From positions 310,001 through 374,000 of the forward strand of contig NZ_JBCFYD010000002.1 of the NCBI RefSeq assembly GCF_038594945.1: 64,000 nt of DNA, written 5' to 3'. The translations under genes and the position numbers were made by a program. Numbering within the stretch: position 1 is the stretch's first letter; every line of letters starts with the position of its first letter. The notes beneath the pieces are model-generated. The model saw only the letters and a list, made by a program, of their open reading frames with translations. It did not search any database and was not told where the DNA came from. The stretch is from Fodinibius sp. Rm-B-1B1-1. GTDB lineage: Bacteria; Bacteroidota; Rhodothermia; Balneolales; Balneolaceae. Positions 9,862 to 19,295 of this stretch are shown here, piece after piece.

Positions 9862-10431
9862 TTATTCTTCAACATTAAGAGTACCTACCATGCCACCAGC
9901 AAAGTGTCCGGTAAAGCTACAGAGATAATCATATTCTCCGGTCTCTTCTGGTACAGTAAAAGTTACTTCAACCGTTTCTCCGCCGGCAGCGAGGTCGGAG
10001 TGTGCGATGATCTGATCTTCTCTGTCAGCAGGGATATATTCATTATCACGGGCTTGTGCTGCAGCGTTGGCAAATGCTTGGGCATCTGCATCCATGGTCA
10101 GCAGTACAAAATTGTGCGACATTGCTTGGGCAGGCATCTCGCTTTCGGTGTGCAACCGAATTCGAAGCTCTTCCCCAGGAGCTGCTGTTATCGATTCAAG
10201 GAGTAGGTAATCTCCTACTTCGTCTCCAGTTGTAATACCTTCGGCATCATTTTCAACTACATATTTCATCCGGTCGATACCGATCACTTCTATTGTCCGA
10301 ATATTGTCAGTTTGTTCGGTAGCTTGTGTTTCTGCTGTTTGATTTTCAGTCTGTTGCTGATCAGATCCACCGCCGCAAGCAGTTACAAAAAGTAGCACTA
10401 ATGAAAGTAAATAAGGAGCAAAACGTGTCAT
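9862..10431 (-). CDS. Azurin/plastocyanin-like blue copper lipoprotein
   Basis: This is a probable periplasmic electron carrier. Starting at the ATG at 10431, the 189-residue product begins MTRFAPYLLSLVLLFVTAC, a lipoprotein signal with lipobox VTAC; a longer in-frame start at 10497 would bury this signal and is rejected. A low-complexity Q/T/E-rich linker follows. The C-terminal cupredoxin domain has the first copper histidine in SHNFVLL and the Cys/His/Met cluster in YLCSFTGHFAGGM, matching azurin. The partner is unknown; cytochrome oxidases or denitrification enzymes are typical for the family, but none is in the window. It shares a terminator with the rhamnose unit. Confidence 0.85.
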   Translation of the reverse strand: MTRFAPYLLSLVLLFVTACGGGSDQQQTENQTAETQATEQTDNIRTIEVIGIDRMKYVVENDAEGITTGDEVGDYLLLESITAAPGEELRIRLHTESEMPAQAMSHNFVLLTMDADAQAFANAAAQARDNEYIPADREDQIIAHSDLAAGGETVEVTFTVPEETGEYDYLCSFTGHFAGGMVGTLNVEE

Positions 10432-10650
10432 AAATTTGTGTAATTCTTTGGTTAATATTTGAGTATAAAAGATACGGAAGTATTTAATTGATTGCATATA
10501 TTTTAACTACATTTCTGTAACAACTTTTATTAAGAATCCGTTGGTGTGCAAAGAGTTTGTTGATATTTTTATTTCATCAATTAGGTAATCGAAACATAAA
10601 AGTGTTTATGTAAAGGGGGCTCAAGTATTTTTTAAAAAAAATGATAACTG

Positions 10651-11013
10651 ATGAGTAAGAATCAATTTTTGACCAAACGAATTTACCAAGAGTACTCTCC
10701 TGATGATGGGTACCGGGTGTTGGTAGATCGGCTTTGGCCGAGGGGAGTATCTAAAGAGGAGGCCCGGTTAAATGAGTGGCTTAAGAATATCGCGCCCTCA
10801 ACAGAGCTTCGAAAATGGTTCGATCATGATGCCCAAAAATTTGATGAGTTTCGAAACCGATATAAAGTAGAGTTACAGCAGAAGCCAGAGTTAACAGAAC
10901 ACTTGATTAAAATTGCTGAGGATCAGCAAGTAACTTTGCTTTATGCAGCTAAAGAGGAGAGGCATAATCATGCTTCTGTATTGAAAAGATTTCTTGAATC
11001 TGTTAGTACGTGA
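10651..11013 (+). CDS. DUF488 family protein (YeaO-like)
   Basis: This 120-residue soluble protein has the DUF488 signature: KRIYQEYSPDDGYRVLVDRL near the N-terminus, WPRGVSKEEARL, WLKNIAPSTELRKWF, and a C-terminal TLLYAAKEERHNHASVL. The length is typical of the single-domain family (E. coli YeaO type). The biochemical function is not established. The gene stands alone, convergent with the downstream thioesterase gene whose 3' end lies 25 bases away. Confidence 0.85.
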   Translation: MSKNQFLTKRIYQEYSPDDGYRVLVDRLWPRGVSKEEARLNEWLKNIAPSTELRKWFDHDAQKFDEFRNRYKVELQQKPELTEHLIKIAEDQQVTLLYAAKEERHNHASVLKRFLESVST

Positions 11014-11038
11014 AACGAGTATTGAATGGGTACGCCAG

Positions 11039-12070
11039 CTACTGGTCAAGTCGTTCCATCCGTCGTCGGTGTGCTTTTAGATACCGTTCATCTTCGGCAT
11101 AAGTGGTTGGATATATCTTAGGCACTGGTTTGGGAGTTAGCTCCTCATCCACATTTACAAAAGTAAAGACGCAGGTATTTGACAAGGCTTTGGTTACTTT
11201 ATCCATGCTGGTGCGTTCGATATCAATTTCAAGGGTCATAGATGTGTTGCCGGTATACACAATGCGGCTGGTGAAATCGAGCTTATCGCCAATGCGAATG
11301 GGCTGCAAAAAGTTAATGCGATTTACGCGTACAAAAACGGGACGATCGGGTAGTATTTCCTCAGCTTGGATTAAGGCCAATTCAAAAGCCCTGCGAATAA
11401 CGTATCCACCAAATATTTTCTGGGGCACATTTTCCAGATCCGGGTACATACGTTCTACGCTATTTCGGATCTGATTGCCGGCCAGCAGCCCGTCAAAATC
11501 CTCCTTTTCTTGTGCCTTGTGAAGTTCCCGAAGCATCTGGTACTCTTCTTTGCTGGGGGGTTCTTCCAGGGCGTCGATCTGCTCGCGGTATTTTTCACGT
11601 CGTTTAATAGCGGCATTGTAACGCTCTTTTTCGATGGTACTTTCATACTCTAATGGAGGAATGGGTAGACTCTCGGCCTCATCTCCTTCCCCTTTACGTG
11701 CGACCATGGTAAAGTAACAGGCCGCCAGTGATTGGTCGGCCTCTTTATCCTGATCTACCCGGATACCGACCTCCATCGATGTTCGCCCCACATAATTAAT
11801 GCGTGCCCGCAGGTATACATCTTTGGTGATATCGGCCGGAACATGCAGAGCGATATCATCCACCGCAGCGGTAACTACCCGACCTTCGGGATCGAACCTG
11901 TGGACATAATCGAGGGCGATATCTTCGGCGATTTTGTCAAGCTCTTCCAACAGGCGTCCCCATCTGATATTTCCCGGTATTTCCTTATCAACAATCATAA
12001 ATCTTTTACGTAATTCTTGATCACTACTAAAGGGAAGAGTTCGTTCAATGGAGGTATCGAGTGGTCGCAT
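11039..12070 (-). CDS. Acyl-CoA thioesterase with two hotdog domains
   Basis: The predicted activity is hydrolysis of acyl-CoA to free acid and CoA in the cytoplasm. The 343-residue protein has two hotdog domains, about residues 40-170 (LHVPADITKDVYLRARINYV, GRTSMEVGIRV) and 215-325 (IFGGYVIRRAFELALIQAEE, NRINFLQPIRIGDKLDFTSR, GNTSMTLEIDI). This matches the mitochondrial ACOT9-like/BFIT architecture also common in Bacteroidota. A charged helical linker (EKERYNAAIKRREKYREQI) separates the domains. The substrate chain length cannot be read from the sequence. The acyl-CoA dehydrogenases 4 kb downstream suggest a role in acyl-CoA turnover. Confidence 0.82.
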   Translation of the reverse strand: MRPLDTSIERTLPFSSDQELRKRFMIVDKEIPGNIRWGRLLEELDKIAEDIALDYVHRFDPEGRVVTAAVDDIALHVPADITKDVYLRARINYVGRTSMEVGIRVDQDKEADQSLAACYFTMVARKGEGDEAESLPIPPLEYESTIEKERYNAAIKRREKYREQIDALEEPPSKEEYQMLRELHKAQEKEDFDGLLAGNQIRNSVERMYPDLENVPQKIFGGYVIRRAFELALIQAEEILPDRPVFVRVNRINFLQPIRIGDKLDFTSRIVYTGNTSMTLEIDIERTSMDKVTKALSNTCVFTFVNVDEELTPKPVPKIYPTTYAEDERYLKAHRRRMERLDQ

Positions 12071-12520
12071 AATTGATAACTAATTTTTTGATCTTTTGAA
12101 CTGTTTGAAAATAGTAATCTGTATATACTTTCGAAGATTCTTTCTGATGATATACCACATAGTTTTTGATGATAGAACGCGAATTACACTGATCTGTTAG
12201 ATCTTTATAGATTAATCAAAACAGCGATTATCTGTTTAATCAGTATAATGTGCATTCGGTGTAAAAATGTATGTGGAATCTAAACAATCCACAGATGGTG
12301 CAGGCATCCGCTTAGGCCGTATATTATTCTTTGTATCTTTTTTCGAATCTCTCTTGAAGTTAGCCTGCCCTACAACGTTTTCTTGATCTCTGAAGCTTTA
12401 ACGTAGGAGATTGATTTAGTTGAAATGAATATATGGGGAATTTGAGCGTACTATTTTTAGTTACAACTACAGACACTTATTTTAACATTAAAATAAATTA
12501 CCTTCTAAAAGATATTACCT
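12071..12520. other. Divergent intergenic region, 450 bp, with a decayed repeat phrase
   Basis: No gene is supported here. It must hold the promoters of the divergent thioesterase and oxidoreductase genes. Between about 12190 and 12250 there is a decayed 'cacagatt/aatctgt' phrase (GATTATCTGTTTAATCAG) resembling the better preserved copy at 61455-61535. A 71-codon ORF at 12433-12648 overlaps the real gene in another frame and is not believed. Confidence 0.5.
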
Positions 12521-13552
12521 ATGGAATTTGGTTTATACACCTTTGTCGAAAATACCCCGCATCCCGAGTTGGATCGTATGTTAACACCCGCCGAACGATT
12601 CGAAAATCTGATGGAGGAAATAGAATTGGCAGACGAAGCGGGACTTGATCTGTTTGGGATAGGGGAACACCATCGCGAGGAGTATTTGTCATCATCGCCT
12701 ACCACCATCCTCGCAGCGGCTGCAGCAAGGACAAAGCAAATTCGATTGAGTAGTGCCGTAACGGTGCTCGGTTCTGAAGATCCAGTTCGAGCATATCAGC
12801 AGTTTGCGACTATCGATCAACTTGCCAAAGGTCGGGCCGAGATTATGGTGGGACGTGGTTCCTTTGTAGAATCCTTTCCGCTGTTTGGCTATGATCTGCA
12901 AGATTACGAAGAACTGTTTGAAGAAAAATTGGATCTGTTGCTTGAACTCCGTGAAAACGAAACCATTTCCTGGAGTGGAAAGCATCGTCCCGATATAGAC
13001 AATCGTGGCGTATATCCGCAGCCATACCAAGATCAAATTCCCGTATGGAGGGCCGTGGGGGGAACCCCGAAATCAGCATACTCAGCCGGAGCACTGGGGC
13101 TGCCCATGGCGCTGGGTATTATTGGCGGTCAGCCCGAGCAGTTCAAACAGCTGGCTGATATCCATAAAAGGGGAGCAGAAGAAAATGGTCACCAGCCGCC
13201 CAAGTTGAGTATCAACTCACACGGTTTCATAGCCGAAAATTCCAATGAAGCCGCTGATATTGCATTTCCGGCTTTTAAGGTAACAATGGACAAGATTGGC
13301 AAGGAGCGTGGTTGGCCACCGATGACGCGCGACAAGTTTGAAGCCTCTCGAACATTGCGTGGGGCCAATGCTGTAGGCGATCCACAAGAAATAATTGATA
13401 AAGTGCTGTTTCAACACGAAATTTTTGGTCACGATCGGTTTTTGCTGCAGATGAGCGTGGGATCAATCCCACACAAGAAGCTGCTTAAATCCATAGAACT
13501 GTTTGCCACTGAAGTAAAGCCGGCGGTAAATAAAGCACTTAATGAAACATAA
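12521..13552 (+). CDS. LLM-class flavin-dependent oxidoreductase (luciferase-like)
   Basis: This 343-residue protein has the bacterial-luciferase-like TIM-barrel fold: [15 protein letters not shown] at the N-terminus, [18 protein letters not shown] near residue 47, a central [21 protein letters not shown], and [20 protein letters not shown]. Such enzymes use FMNH2 or F420 with oxygen to act on small organic substrates; the substrate here is unknown. It is the first gene of a short run, with a PH-like membrane protein 15 bases downstream. Confidence 0.85.
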   Translation: MEFGLYTFVENTPHPELDRMLTPAERFENLMEEIELADEAGLDLFGIGEHHREEYLSSSPTTILAAAAARTKQIRLSSAVTVLGSEDPVRAYQQFATIDQLAKGRAEIMVGRGSFVESFPLFGYDLQDYEELFEEKLDLLLELRENETISWSGKHRPDIDNRGVYPQPYQDQIPVWRAVGGTPKSAYSAGALGLPMALGIIGGQPEQFKQLADIHKRGAEENGHQPPKLSINSHGFIAENSNEAADIAFPAFKVTMDKIGKERGWPPMTRDKFEASRTLRGANAVGDPQEIIDKVLFQHEIFGHDRFLLQMSVGSIPHKKLLKSIELFATEVKPAVNKALNET

Positions 13553-13567
13553 ATTATTTGGAATGCT

Positions 13568-14050
13568 ATGGGAGAAGCCAGAACAACCTTCAAAGCACCG
13601 TGGGATTGGCTGCTGATCCTAATGACGAGCGGAATTACCATATTGCTCTTGGGGCTAAATTACGTTATGCCTGGAACGATACCTACTCTTATAACATGGT
13701 CAATTATTTTGGGTGCACTCAGCTTTGGCATATTTGGATATCACCTTGAGGATGATCAGCTTAAAATTTTACGGCTCGGATGGTCGAAGGATATCGATTT
13801 CTCGGAGATCAAAAATGTTGAATTTAAACCTCATGCGATGACGGGATCAGTGCGAACATTTGGTATTGGCGGGCTGTTCGGCTACGTCGGGTATTTCCGA
13901 AATAGTATCCTGAAAAGCTACAAAGCGTATGTTACCCATCGGGATAAAACGGTAGTATTAACAACCGAAGAGGGAGAAGTTGTTGTTTCACCTGATGATC
14001 CCAAGGCGTTCGTAGCCTCACTGAAATTAGTTTTAGGGAATGATCAGTGA
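13568..14050 (+). CDS. Membrane protein with two N-terminal TM helices and a PH-like domain
   Basis: The product has 160 residues. Two hydrophobic helices lie near residues 13-33 (WLLILMTSGITILLLGLNYV) and 38-55. A soluble C-terminal part (HLEDDQLKILRLGWSKDIDF, then EIKNVEFKPHAMTGSVRTFG and TEEGEVVVSPDDPKAFVASL) matches the general pattern of bacterial PH domain (bPH) proteins. The function is unknown; membrane-proximal scaffolding is the usual guess. The ATG at 13568 is chosen, 15 bases after the oxidoreductase stop, so the two are probably cotranscribed. A 63-codon ORF at 13558 in another frame is a shadow. Confidence 0.7.
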   Translation: MGEARTTFKAPWDWLLILMTSGITILLLGLNYVMPGTIPTLITWSIILGALSFGIFGYHLEDDQLKILRLGWSKDIDFSEIKNVEFKPHAMTGSVRTFGIGGLFGYVGYFRNSILKSYKAYVTHRDKTVVLTTEEGEVVVSPDDPKAFVASLKLVLGNDQ

Positions 14051-14176
14051 GTAGAATTGCCATTGTTTTTTGAGGACAAATCTCCCTCAGTTATGTAGTC
14101 GATTTTAGTTTCTGTTTCAATGGCAGTTTCGTATTATTGAGCCACTCAAAATCAAACTTTTAAAAATCTGTTCACC

Positions 14177-14611
14177 ATGTACACCGGCTTTCAACATCTG
14201 CACTCCGGCATCGCGTATTTGGTACTGCTCATTTTAGTAGGCGTAGTGATTTATGCTGCTATGAATTTCATTAACAACAAGCCTTTTACTGAAAAATCGC
14301 GCAAGATTTCGTTGATTGGACTCATCGCCGCCCATACACAACTGCTCATCGGATTAGTACTTTATGTTATATCACCGGTTGGGCTTTCAAACTTCTCCGG
14401 CGAAGCAATGGGCGATGCCATGTCGCGATTGTATATGTTGGAGCATCCGTTGACCATGATTATCGGAATCGTATTAATCACTATCGGCTATTCCAAAGCC
14501 AAAAGTGGAGATGATGATGCTGCACGGCACAAGAAAATTTTCATTTTTTACGGGCTGGGATTATTCTTGATTCTGCTTCGTATTCCATGGTCAGTTTGGC
14601 CGGGCATGTAG
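14177..14611 (+). CDS. Small four-helix integral membrane protein (cytochrome b-like)
   Basis: This 144-residue protein has four predicted transmembrane helices, at about residues 10-30, 45-66, 87-106 and 120-137. Histidines lie at HLHSGIAY near the N-terminus, AAHTQLLIG in helix 2, LEHPLTMIIG in helix 3 and ARHKKIFIF before helix 4. Such proteins are often annotated as cytochrome B in this phylum because of the conserved histidines, but haem binding is unproven. It stands 126 bp after the PH-like gene and 57 bp before uppP. Confidence 0.65.
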   Translation: MYTGFQHLHSGIAYLVLLILVGVVIYAAMNFINNKPFTEKSRKISLIGLIAAHTQLLIGLVLYVISPVGLSNFSGEAMGDAMSRLYMLEHPLTMIIGIVLITIGYSKAKSGDDDAARHKKIFIFYGLGLFLILLRIPWSVWPGM

Positions 14612-14668
14612 TTATTGGTGTATTAGGATTTAAACCGAAAACCTCTTTCCCATCCAACCATTTGCGGC

Positions 14669-15457
14669 ATGAGCATTATTGAAGTTATTATCCTCAGCAT
14701 TATTGAGGGCATTACTGAGTTTTTACCGATTTCATCAACGGGACACATGATTTTGGCTTCCCACATGCTGGGGATGGAGAACTCTGAGTTCCTTAAGACT
14801 TTTGAAATCTCCATCCAGCTTTCGGCGGTGCTGGCCATTGTGGTAATGTATCGCGATAAGCTGTTTGCCGGTCTGCAGCTGTACTTTAAATTATTTTGGG
14901 CGTTTATTCCCGTGTCGGTGGTAGGATTGTTGTTCTATGATGCCATCAAAGCGGTGCTTTTTAATACGGTTGTGGTAAGCGTGATGCTTATTTTAGGGGG
15001 TATTGTGCTTATCTGGCTCGACAAGTGGACCCGCAACCGCGAAACCCAATATGAGGAGCTGGAAGACATCTCCACGAAGAGTGCCCTGATGATTGGAGTT
15101 GCCCAGTGTTTTGCACTTATTCCCGGCACCTCACGAGCTGCAGCTACCATAATCGGTGGAGCAGCAATTGGCTATAATGAGCGTCAGGCTACCGAATTTT
15201 CCTTTCTGTTGGCTATTCCCACCATGGCAGCAGCTACAGGCTATGATCTGTTCAAAACAGCATCAGTAATTTCAATGGAGCAATTTATGCTATTAGGAGT
15301 GGGAAGTGTCTTTGCTTTTATTTTTGCCTGGATCGCCGTAAAAGGATTTTTAAAAATTGTGGACCATTACGGTTTCCGTCATTTCGGCTATTACCGTATT
15401 GGACTGGCTACGATATTTTTGATCCTGGCGTACGGCTTCGGCATTACATTGTATTAA
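14669..15457 (+). CDS. uppP: Undecaprenyl-diphosphate phosphatase
   Basis: UppP (BacA) removes a phosphate from undecaprenyl pyrophosphate to recycle the lipid carrier for peptidoglycan and surface polysaccharide. The 262-residue polytopic membrane protein shows both family motifs: EGITEFLPISSTGH at about residues 13-26 and PGTSRAAATI near residue 152, which form the active site. The family length is normal. The carrier is also needed by the Wzx/Wzy glycan locus 30 kb away, but linkage here is loose. A perfect hairpin follows. Confidence 0.94.
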   Translation: MSIIEVIILSIIEGITEFLPISSTGHMILASHMLGMENSEFLKTFEISIQLSAVLAIVVMYRDKLFAGLQLYFKLFWAFIPVSVVGLLFYDAIKAVLFNTVVVSVMLILGGIVLIWLDKWTRNRETQYEELEDISTKSALMIGVAQCFALIPGTSRAAATIIGGAAIGYNERQATEFSFLLAIPTMAAATGYDLFKTASVISMEQFMLLGVGSVFAFIFAWIAVKGFLKIVDHYGFRHFGYYRIGLATIFLILAYGFGITLY

Positions 15458-15481
15458 AGAAATCCTATCATTAAATAAACA

Positions 15482-15514
15482 AACCCTGTCAGGGTGTTGA
15501 ATCCTGACAGGGTT
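15482..15514. terminator. Perfect 12-bp hairpin between convergent genes
   Basis: The arms AACCCTGTCAGG and CCTGACAGGGTT pair perfectly around a 9-base loop. There is no long T-run, so termination is likely but not certain. It lies between uppP (plus) and the acyl-CoA dehydrogenase ending at 15536 (minus). Confidence 0.65.
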
Positions 15515-15535
15515 ACGTAATTTAAAATGGTAACG

Positions 15536-16756
15536 TTAATTCTCCGGCATATCATTTCCACGGGGAACAAACGCCTGAATATCGGTAATTTCACGCCCCA
15601 ATATTAATCCGTGAATATCGTAGGTGCCTTCGTAAGTGTTTACAGATTCGAGATTCATGACATGGTGAATTACGCGATATTCACCGGTAATGCCGTTAGC
15701 ACCATGCATATCTCGGGCAATACGCGCAATTTCTAATGCCGTACCACAGTTATTACGTTTGGCCATTGATACCATAGAATGATGAGCACGTCCCTCGTCT
15801 TTGAGCTTACCCAACCGCCATGCGAGCAGTTGCATCTGAGTGATATCGGTTAACATATTTGCCAATTTGGTCTGCGGCAGTTGATTGGCTCCGATGGGAT
15901 ACCCAAACTGCTTGCGATCGAGTACATACTCCCGTGCTTTCTGATAGCAGAATTCCGCTGCACCAACCGTTCCCCAGGCAATGCCATAGCGTGCAGAGTT
16001 CAGGCAGGTAAAGGGACCTTTGAGTCCGCGGATATCCGGGAAAGCATTTTCGTCTGGGACAAAAACATCCTCAAATACCATTTCGCCCGTTTCTGATGCG
16101 CGGAGTGACATTTTATGCTTAGTAGATGGCGTGCTGTATCCATCCATGTCGCTTTCGACAATAAAACCACGAATTTCGCCTTCGTCATCTTTGCTTTCTT
16201 TGGCTTTTGCCCAGACAATTCCCACATCGGCAATGGGGGAATTTGTAATCCACATTTTAGCACCGTTTAAAATCCAGCCGCCGTCCGTTTTTACAGCGGT
16301 CGTAGCCATTGATCCGGGATCAGAACCGTGATCGGGCTCGGTCAATCCAAAGCAGCCAATGAGTTCTCCGGTTGCTAACTTTGGCAGAAATCGTTCTTTC
16401 TGTTCCTCAGTTCCGAATTTGAAAATAGGAAACATAACCAACGACGATTGTACCGACATAAAGGAGCGGTAACCTGAATCTACCCGTTCGACTTCTCGGG
16501 CAATAAGTCCATAAGCCGTCTGGCTTGCGTCTACCCCGCCATATTTAGGCGGAAGGTAGGAACCAAGTAGTCCCAAGTCGCCCATTTCTGTAGCGATATC
16601 TTTGTCAAAATACTCTTCTTGATTTCCTTTCAGTGCTCGCGGCTCTAATTTGCTCTGGGCATAATCGCGAGCTGTTTCCATGATCATGCGATCATCTTCA
16701 GAAAGCTCGGATTCAAATTGAAAGGGATCGTCAATATTAAAACTATTGCTGGACAT
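15536..16756 (-). CDS. gcdH: Glutaryl-CoA dehydrogenase-type acyl-CoA dehydrogenase
   Basis: The predicted activity is FAD-dependent oxidation of glutaryl-CoA (to crotonyl-CoA and CO2), with electrons passed to ETF. From the start at 16756 the protein has 406 residues. Signatures close to GCDH are REVERVDSGYRSFMSVQSSL, CFGLTEPDHGSDPGSM, KMWITNSPIADVGIVWAK, and the catalytic-glutamate segment NTYEGTYDIHGLILGREITD. A longer in-frame start at 16849 would add FNLQPATLNH-like residues, which are a translation of an intergenic repeat, so it is rejected. It sits beside a second acyl-CoA dehydrogenase and 2.5 kb from ETF genes, the expected electron acceptor. Confidence 0.88.
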   Translation of the reverse strand: MSSNSFNIDDPFQFESELSEDDRMIMETARDYAQSKLEPRALKGNQEEYFDKDIATEMGDLGLLGSYLPPKYGGVDASQTAYGLIAREVERVDSGYRSFMSVQSSLVMFPIFKFGTEEQKERFLPKLATGELIGCFGLTEPDHGSDPGSMATTAVKTDGGWILNGAKMWITNSPIADVGIVWAKAKESKDDEGEIRGFIVESDMDGYSTPSTKHKMSLRASETGEMVFEDVFVPDENAFPDIRGLKGPFTCLNSARYGIAWGTVGAAEFCYQKAREYVLDRKQFGYPIGANQLPQTKLANMLTDITQMQLLAWRLGKLKDEGRAHHSMVSMAKRNNCGTALEIARIARDMHGANGITGEYRVIHHVMNLESVNTYEGTYDIHGLILGREITDIQAFVPRGNDMPEN

Positions 16757-16827
16757 AAATGTATTAAGTTTGTTGCCTGAGTTATTTTCCTGTGCAAGGT
16801 AAGTTATATGGTTTAAAGTTGCAGGTT

Positions 16828-16865
16828 GCAAGTTAAAGGTATTAAACATTCAACCTTTAACTTGC
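16828..16865. repeat. Intergenic 13-bp hairpin of the 'AAGTTAAAGGT' word class
   Basis: The arms GCAAGTTAAAGGT and ACCTTTAACTTGC pair perfectly across a 12-base loop, next to a GTTGCAGGTTGCAAG stretch. It lies between two minus-strand acyl-CoA dehydrogenase genes. The same word style recurs at 21073-21119, 43525-43565 and 43835-43895. Confidence 0.7.
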
Positions 16866-16884
16866 TAATTTTCAACAACATTAA

Positions 16885-18069
16885 TTATCCCCAGAATTCT
16901 TTTTTGAGTTCCCGGGCGATAATCATGCGCTGTACTTCGGAAGTACCTTCGCCAATGGTCATAAGTTTGGCATCGCGCATAAAACGCTCCACGTGATATT
17001 CTTTGATGTAGCCGTAACCACCATGAATTTGCACAGCTTCATCTGCGGCGCGTACCGCCAGCTCAGAAGCAAACAACTTGGCCATCGAAACTTCTTTGGT
17101 AAAAGGCTTCTCCTGATCTTTGAGCCAGGCTGCGCGGTGGACCAGCATGCGAGCGGCATCCACTTCCGTAGCCATGTTTGCTATTTTCGTCTCAATAGCC
17201 TGGAAGTCGCCGATGGGAGATCCAAACTGCTTACGTTCTCCTGAATATTTCAGAGATTCCTCGAGAGCCCCGCGTGCAATGCCTACTGATAGGGCACCAA
17301 TGCCAATACGTCCGCCGTCGAGCACTTTCATCGTATCAACAAAACCACGGCCCAGTTCACCCAACAAATTTTCTTTGGGCACTTCCACATCCTCAAAAAT
17401 AACCTCGGTAGTATCGCTGGAATTCATGCCCAGCTTTTCCATCTTTTTGCCGGATTCAACGCCATCCCAATCTCCCTCCACAATAAAAGCACTGATGCCT
17501 TTTGTTCCTTTATCAGGATCCGTTTTTGCCAGTACTACGTATATATCTCCAACTGAGCCCTGGGTAATAAAAATCTTGGAGCCATTAAGAATATATTTCT
17601 CGCCTTTTTTTAGGGCTGTTGTTTTCATGCCCGATGCATCACTTCCCGATCCGGGTTCCGTCAGGCACCATGCCCCCAGTTTTTTACCTTTGGCAAGCGG
17701 CGTTAGGTACTTTTCCTTTTGGGATTCGTTGGCTGCCAGGGCGATGTGCCCTGAAGCCAGAGAAGTGTGTGAAGCTACAGTCAAAGCCAGTGAGGCATCC
17801 CATCGAGCAATCTCTTCAATAGCCAGACAAAAGCTGACGTGTCCCACACCACCGCCACCATATTTTTCGGGATGAACCATCCCCATAAACCCCTGTTCGG
17901 CTAACTGGTTAACGAGCTCATGCGGAAATTCTTTGCTGGCATCGCGCTCTTTTACGCCGGGTTTGACATGCCGTTCGACGAAATCCTTAATACTATCTTT
18001 GATGAGTTGTTGTTCCTCGGAAAGATTGAAGTTAAGCTCAGTTGAGCTATTCATTACGTCAGTGCTCAT
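16885..18069 (-). CDS. Acyl-CoA dehydrogenase (short/medium-chain type)
   Basis: This FAD enzyme catalyses the first step of beta-oxidation, introducing the alpha-beta double bond and handing electrons to ETF. The 394-residue protein has the usual three-part fold, with FAD/substrate motifs [19 protein letters not shown] near residue 134 and [20 protein letters not shown], then [32 protein letters not shown], and the catalytic glutamate in [18 protein letters not shown]. Sequence style is nearest to butyryl-CoA/short-chain enzymes; chain length is not certain. It is adjacent to gcdH on the same strand and upstream of fixABCX. Confidence 0.9.
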   Translation of the reverse strand: MSTDVMNSSTELNFNLSEEQQLIKDSIKDFVERHVKPGVKERDASKEFPHELVNQLAEQGFMGMVHPEKYGGGGVGHVSFCLAIEEIARWDASLALTVASHTSLASGHIALAANESQKEKYLTPLAKGKKLGAWCLTEPGSGSDASGMKTTALKKGEKYILNGSKIFITQGSVGDIYVVLAKTDPDKGTKGISAFIVEGDWDGVESGKKMEKLGMNSSDTTEVIFEDVEVPKENLLGELGRGFVDTMKVLDGGRIGIGALSVGIARGALEESLKYSGERKQFGSPIGDFQAIETKIANMATEVDAARMLVHRAAWLKDQEKPFTKEVSMAKLFASELAVRAADEAVQIHGGYGYIKEYHVERFMRDAKLMTIGEGTSEVQRMIIARELKKEFWG

Positions 18070-18296
18070 AAGATGAAAATAAGAAGGTTGATATTATTCT
18101 ATGATTAAAATAAAAATTTTTCTACAAAACGTTTTATCAAATCCCGTAAATATGGAAGAGATACACAGTTGATCAGGGAGACGGTGTACCCATTCTCATA
18201 CATGGAACAAAAGGCAGGGGCTACAGGTAAGGTTTAATAGTTGACTGAGAAAGAAGTCAACTATCTTAATTAAAAACAATAAAGCCATAGATTACT

Positions 18297-18641
18297 ATGC
18301 ATTTATTCAATAAAAAAGTTCTTATTTCAGCATTAACATTATTAATTGGAGTAACCATTATTTCAAATGAAGCACTGGCTCAAGAGACTGGTGCAAAACT
18401 ATCTGGACAGGTTATTGATGCCTCAACTCAAGAAGTGTTATCGGGCGTAGAGATAACCGTACAAGGCGAAGATATGCAGAAAACGTCCGGTGATGATGGA
18501 ACATTTAGTTTTAAAAACCTCAAGCCCGGAAGTTATACTGTTACTGCCAATGCAGAAGGTTACCAAGATTGGGAGCAAGAAGTTGAGGTTACCAAGAAAG
18601 GTGGTGCTTTAAAGATTGAAATGAAACCGGCAGGTAGTTAA
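18297..18641 (+). CDS. Small secreted carboxypeptidase-regulatory-like (transthyretin-fold) protein
   Basis: This 114-residue protein consists of a signal peptide (hydrophobic residues 9-24, cleavage near ALAQE) followed by a single CarboxypepD_reg-like beta-sandwich: KLSGQVIDASTQEVLSG, then VEITVQGEDMQ, DDGTFSFKNLKPGSYTVTA, EGYQDWEQEVEV. In this phylum the module usually sits at the front of TonB-dependent receptors; here it stands alone, so the role is unknown. It is the first of a tandem paralogous pair (next at 18858). Its own terminator follows at 18667. Confidence 0.75.
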   Translation: MHLFNKKVLISALTLLIGVTIISNEALAQETGAKLSGQVIDASTQEVLSGVEITVQGEDMQKTSGDDGTFSFKNLKPGSYTVTANAEGYQDWEQEVEVTKKGGALKIEMKPAGS

Positions 18642-18666
18642 AGTTTAATCAAATTATTAAAACGAT

Positions 18667-18692
18667 AAAGGTCGTCCTGATGGGCGACCTTT
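18667..18692 (+). terminator. Intrinsic terminator
   Basis: The arms AAAGGTCG and CGACCTTT enclose a 10-base loop directly downstream of the first small secreted protein. This implies that the two paralogues are transcribed separately. Confidence 0.8.
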
Positions 18693-18857
18693 ATAATTTG
18701 GTTGCGATTATTTTTGGGGACTTAAGATTAAAATAAACAATAGGTTATGTGTATTGTTTTCGGAACAAAGAAGTAGTTGTTGCGGTAAAATCATTGAAAG
18801 TTGACGTAAAACGTCAATAAAATTTCATTGAGATATAACTCTAAAATTGAGGATGTT

Positions 18858-19205
18858 ATGAATTGGTTCAAGAAAACAACAATCTTTTCTGCAGTAATAC
18901 TTTTGATAGGAATGACAATTATGGCAGGAAATGCGGTTGCTCAAGAAAACGTTGAGGTATCACTAACTGGTGAAGTTGTTGATGCGTCAACGCAAGAGGC
19001 GTTATCTGGAGTTCAGTTAACCCTTGAAGGTGCTGATAAGGAAACAACAAGTTCTGATGATGGCTCTTTCACTTTTGAAATGGTTAGTGCCGGAACTTAT
19101 ACGCTTACAGCAACAGCTGATGGATATGAGGATTGGGAGCAAGAAGTAGAAGTTAAAGAAAGTGGAAATTCAATAACTGTTGAGCTGCAACCCAAAGACT
19201 ACTAA
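18858..19205 (+). CDS. Second small secreted carboxypeptidase-regulatory-like protein (paralogue)
   Basis: From ATG 18858, preceded by a GAGG at about 18849, the product has 115 residues; an in-frame ATG at 18828 would add a hydrophilic leader before the signal peptide. The signal peptide (FSAVILLIGMTIMAGNAVAQ) is followed by LTGEVVDASTQEALSG, VQLTLEGADKETTSSDDGSF, GTYTLTATADGYEDWEQEVE. It is clearly paralogous to the protein at 18297 over its whole length, so this is a local gene duplication. The function is unknown. It has a strong terminator at 19228. Confidence 0.75.
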   Translation: MNWFKKTTIFSAVILLIGMTIMAGNAVAQENVEVSLTGEVVDASTQEALSGVQLTLEGADKETTSSDDGSFTFEMVSAGTYTLTATADGYEDWEQEVEVKESGNSITVELQPKDY

Positions 19206-19227
19206 TAGATAATCGAAAACATAATGT

Positions 19228-19263
19228 AAAAAGGCCATTCAATTACGGGATGGCCTTTTTTTT
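19228..19263. terminator. Strong intrinsic terminator, probably bidirectional
   Basis: The arms AAAAAGGCCAT and ATGGCCTTTTT surround an 11-base loop and are followed by extra T residues. It separates the small secreted protein gene (plus) from the convergent fixX-like gene ending at 19296. Confidence 0.9.
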
Positions 19264-19295
19264 ATTGGGCAACTACTCGTTGCGATGGAAACAGG

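Noticed and set aside
16757-16849. 31-residue N-terminal extension of gcdH
   Set aside because: Its residues are encoded by a hairpin-forming intergenic repeat; ATG 16756 matches the family start.
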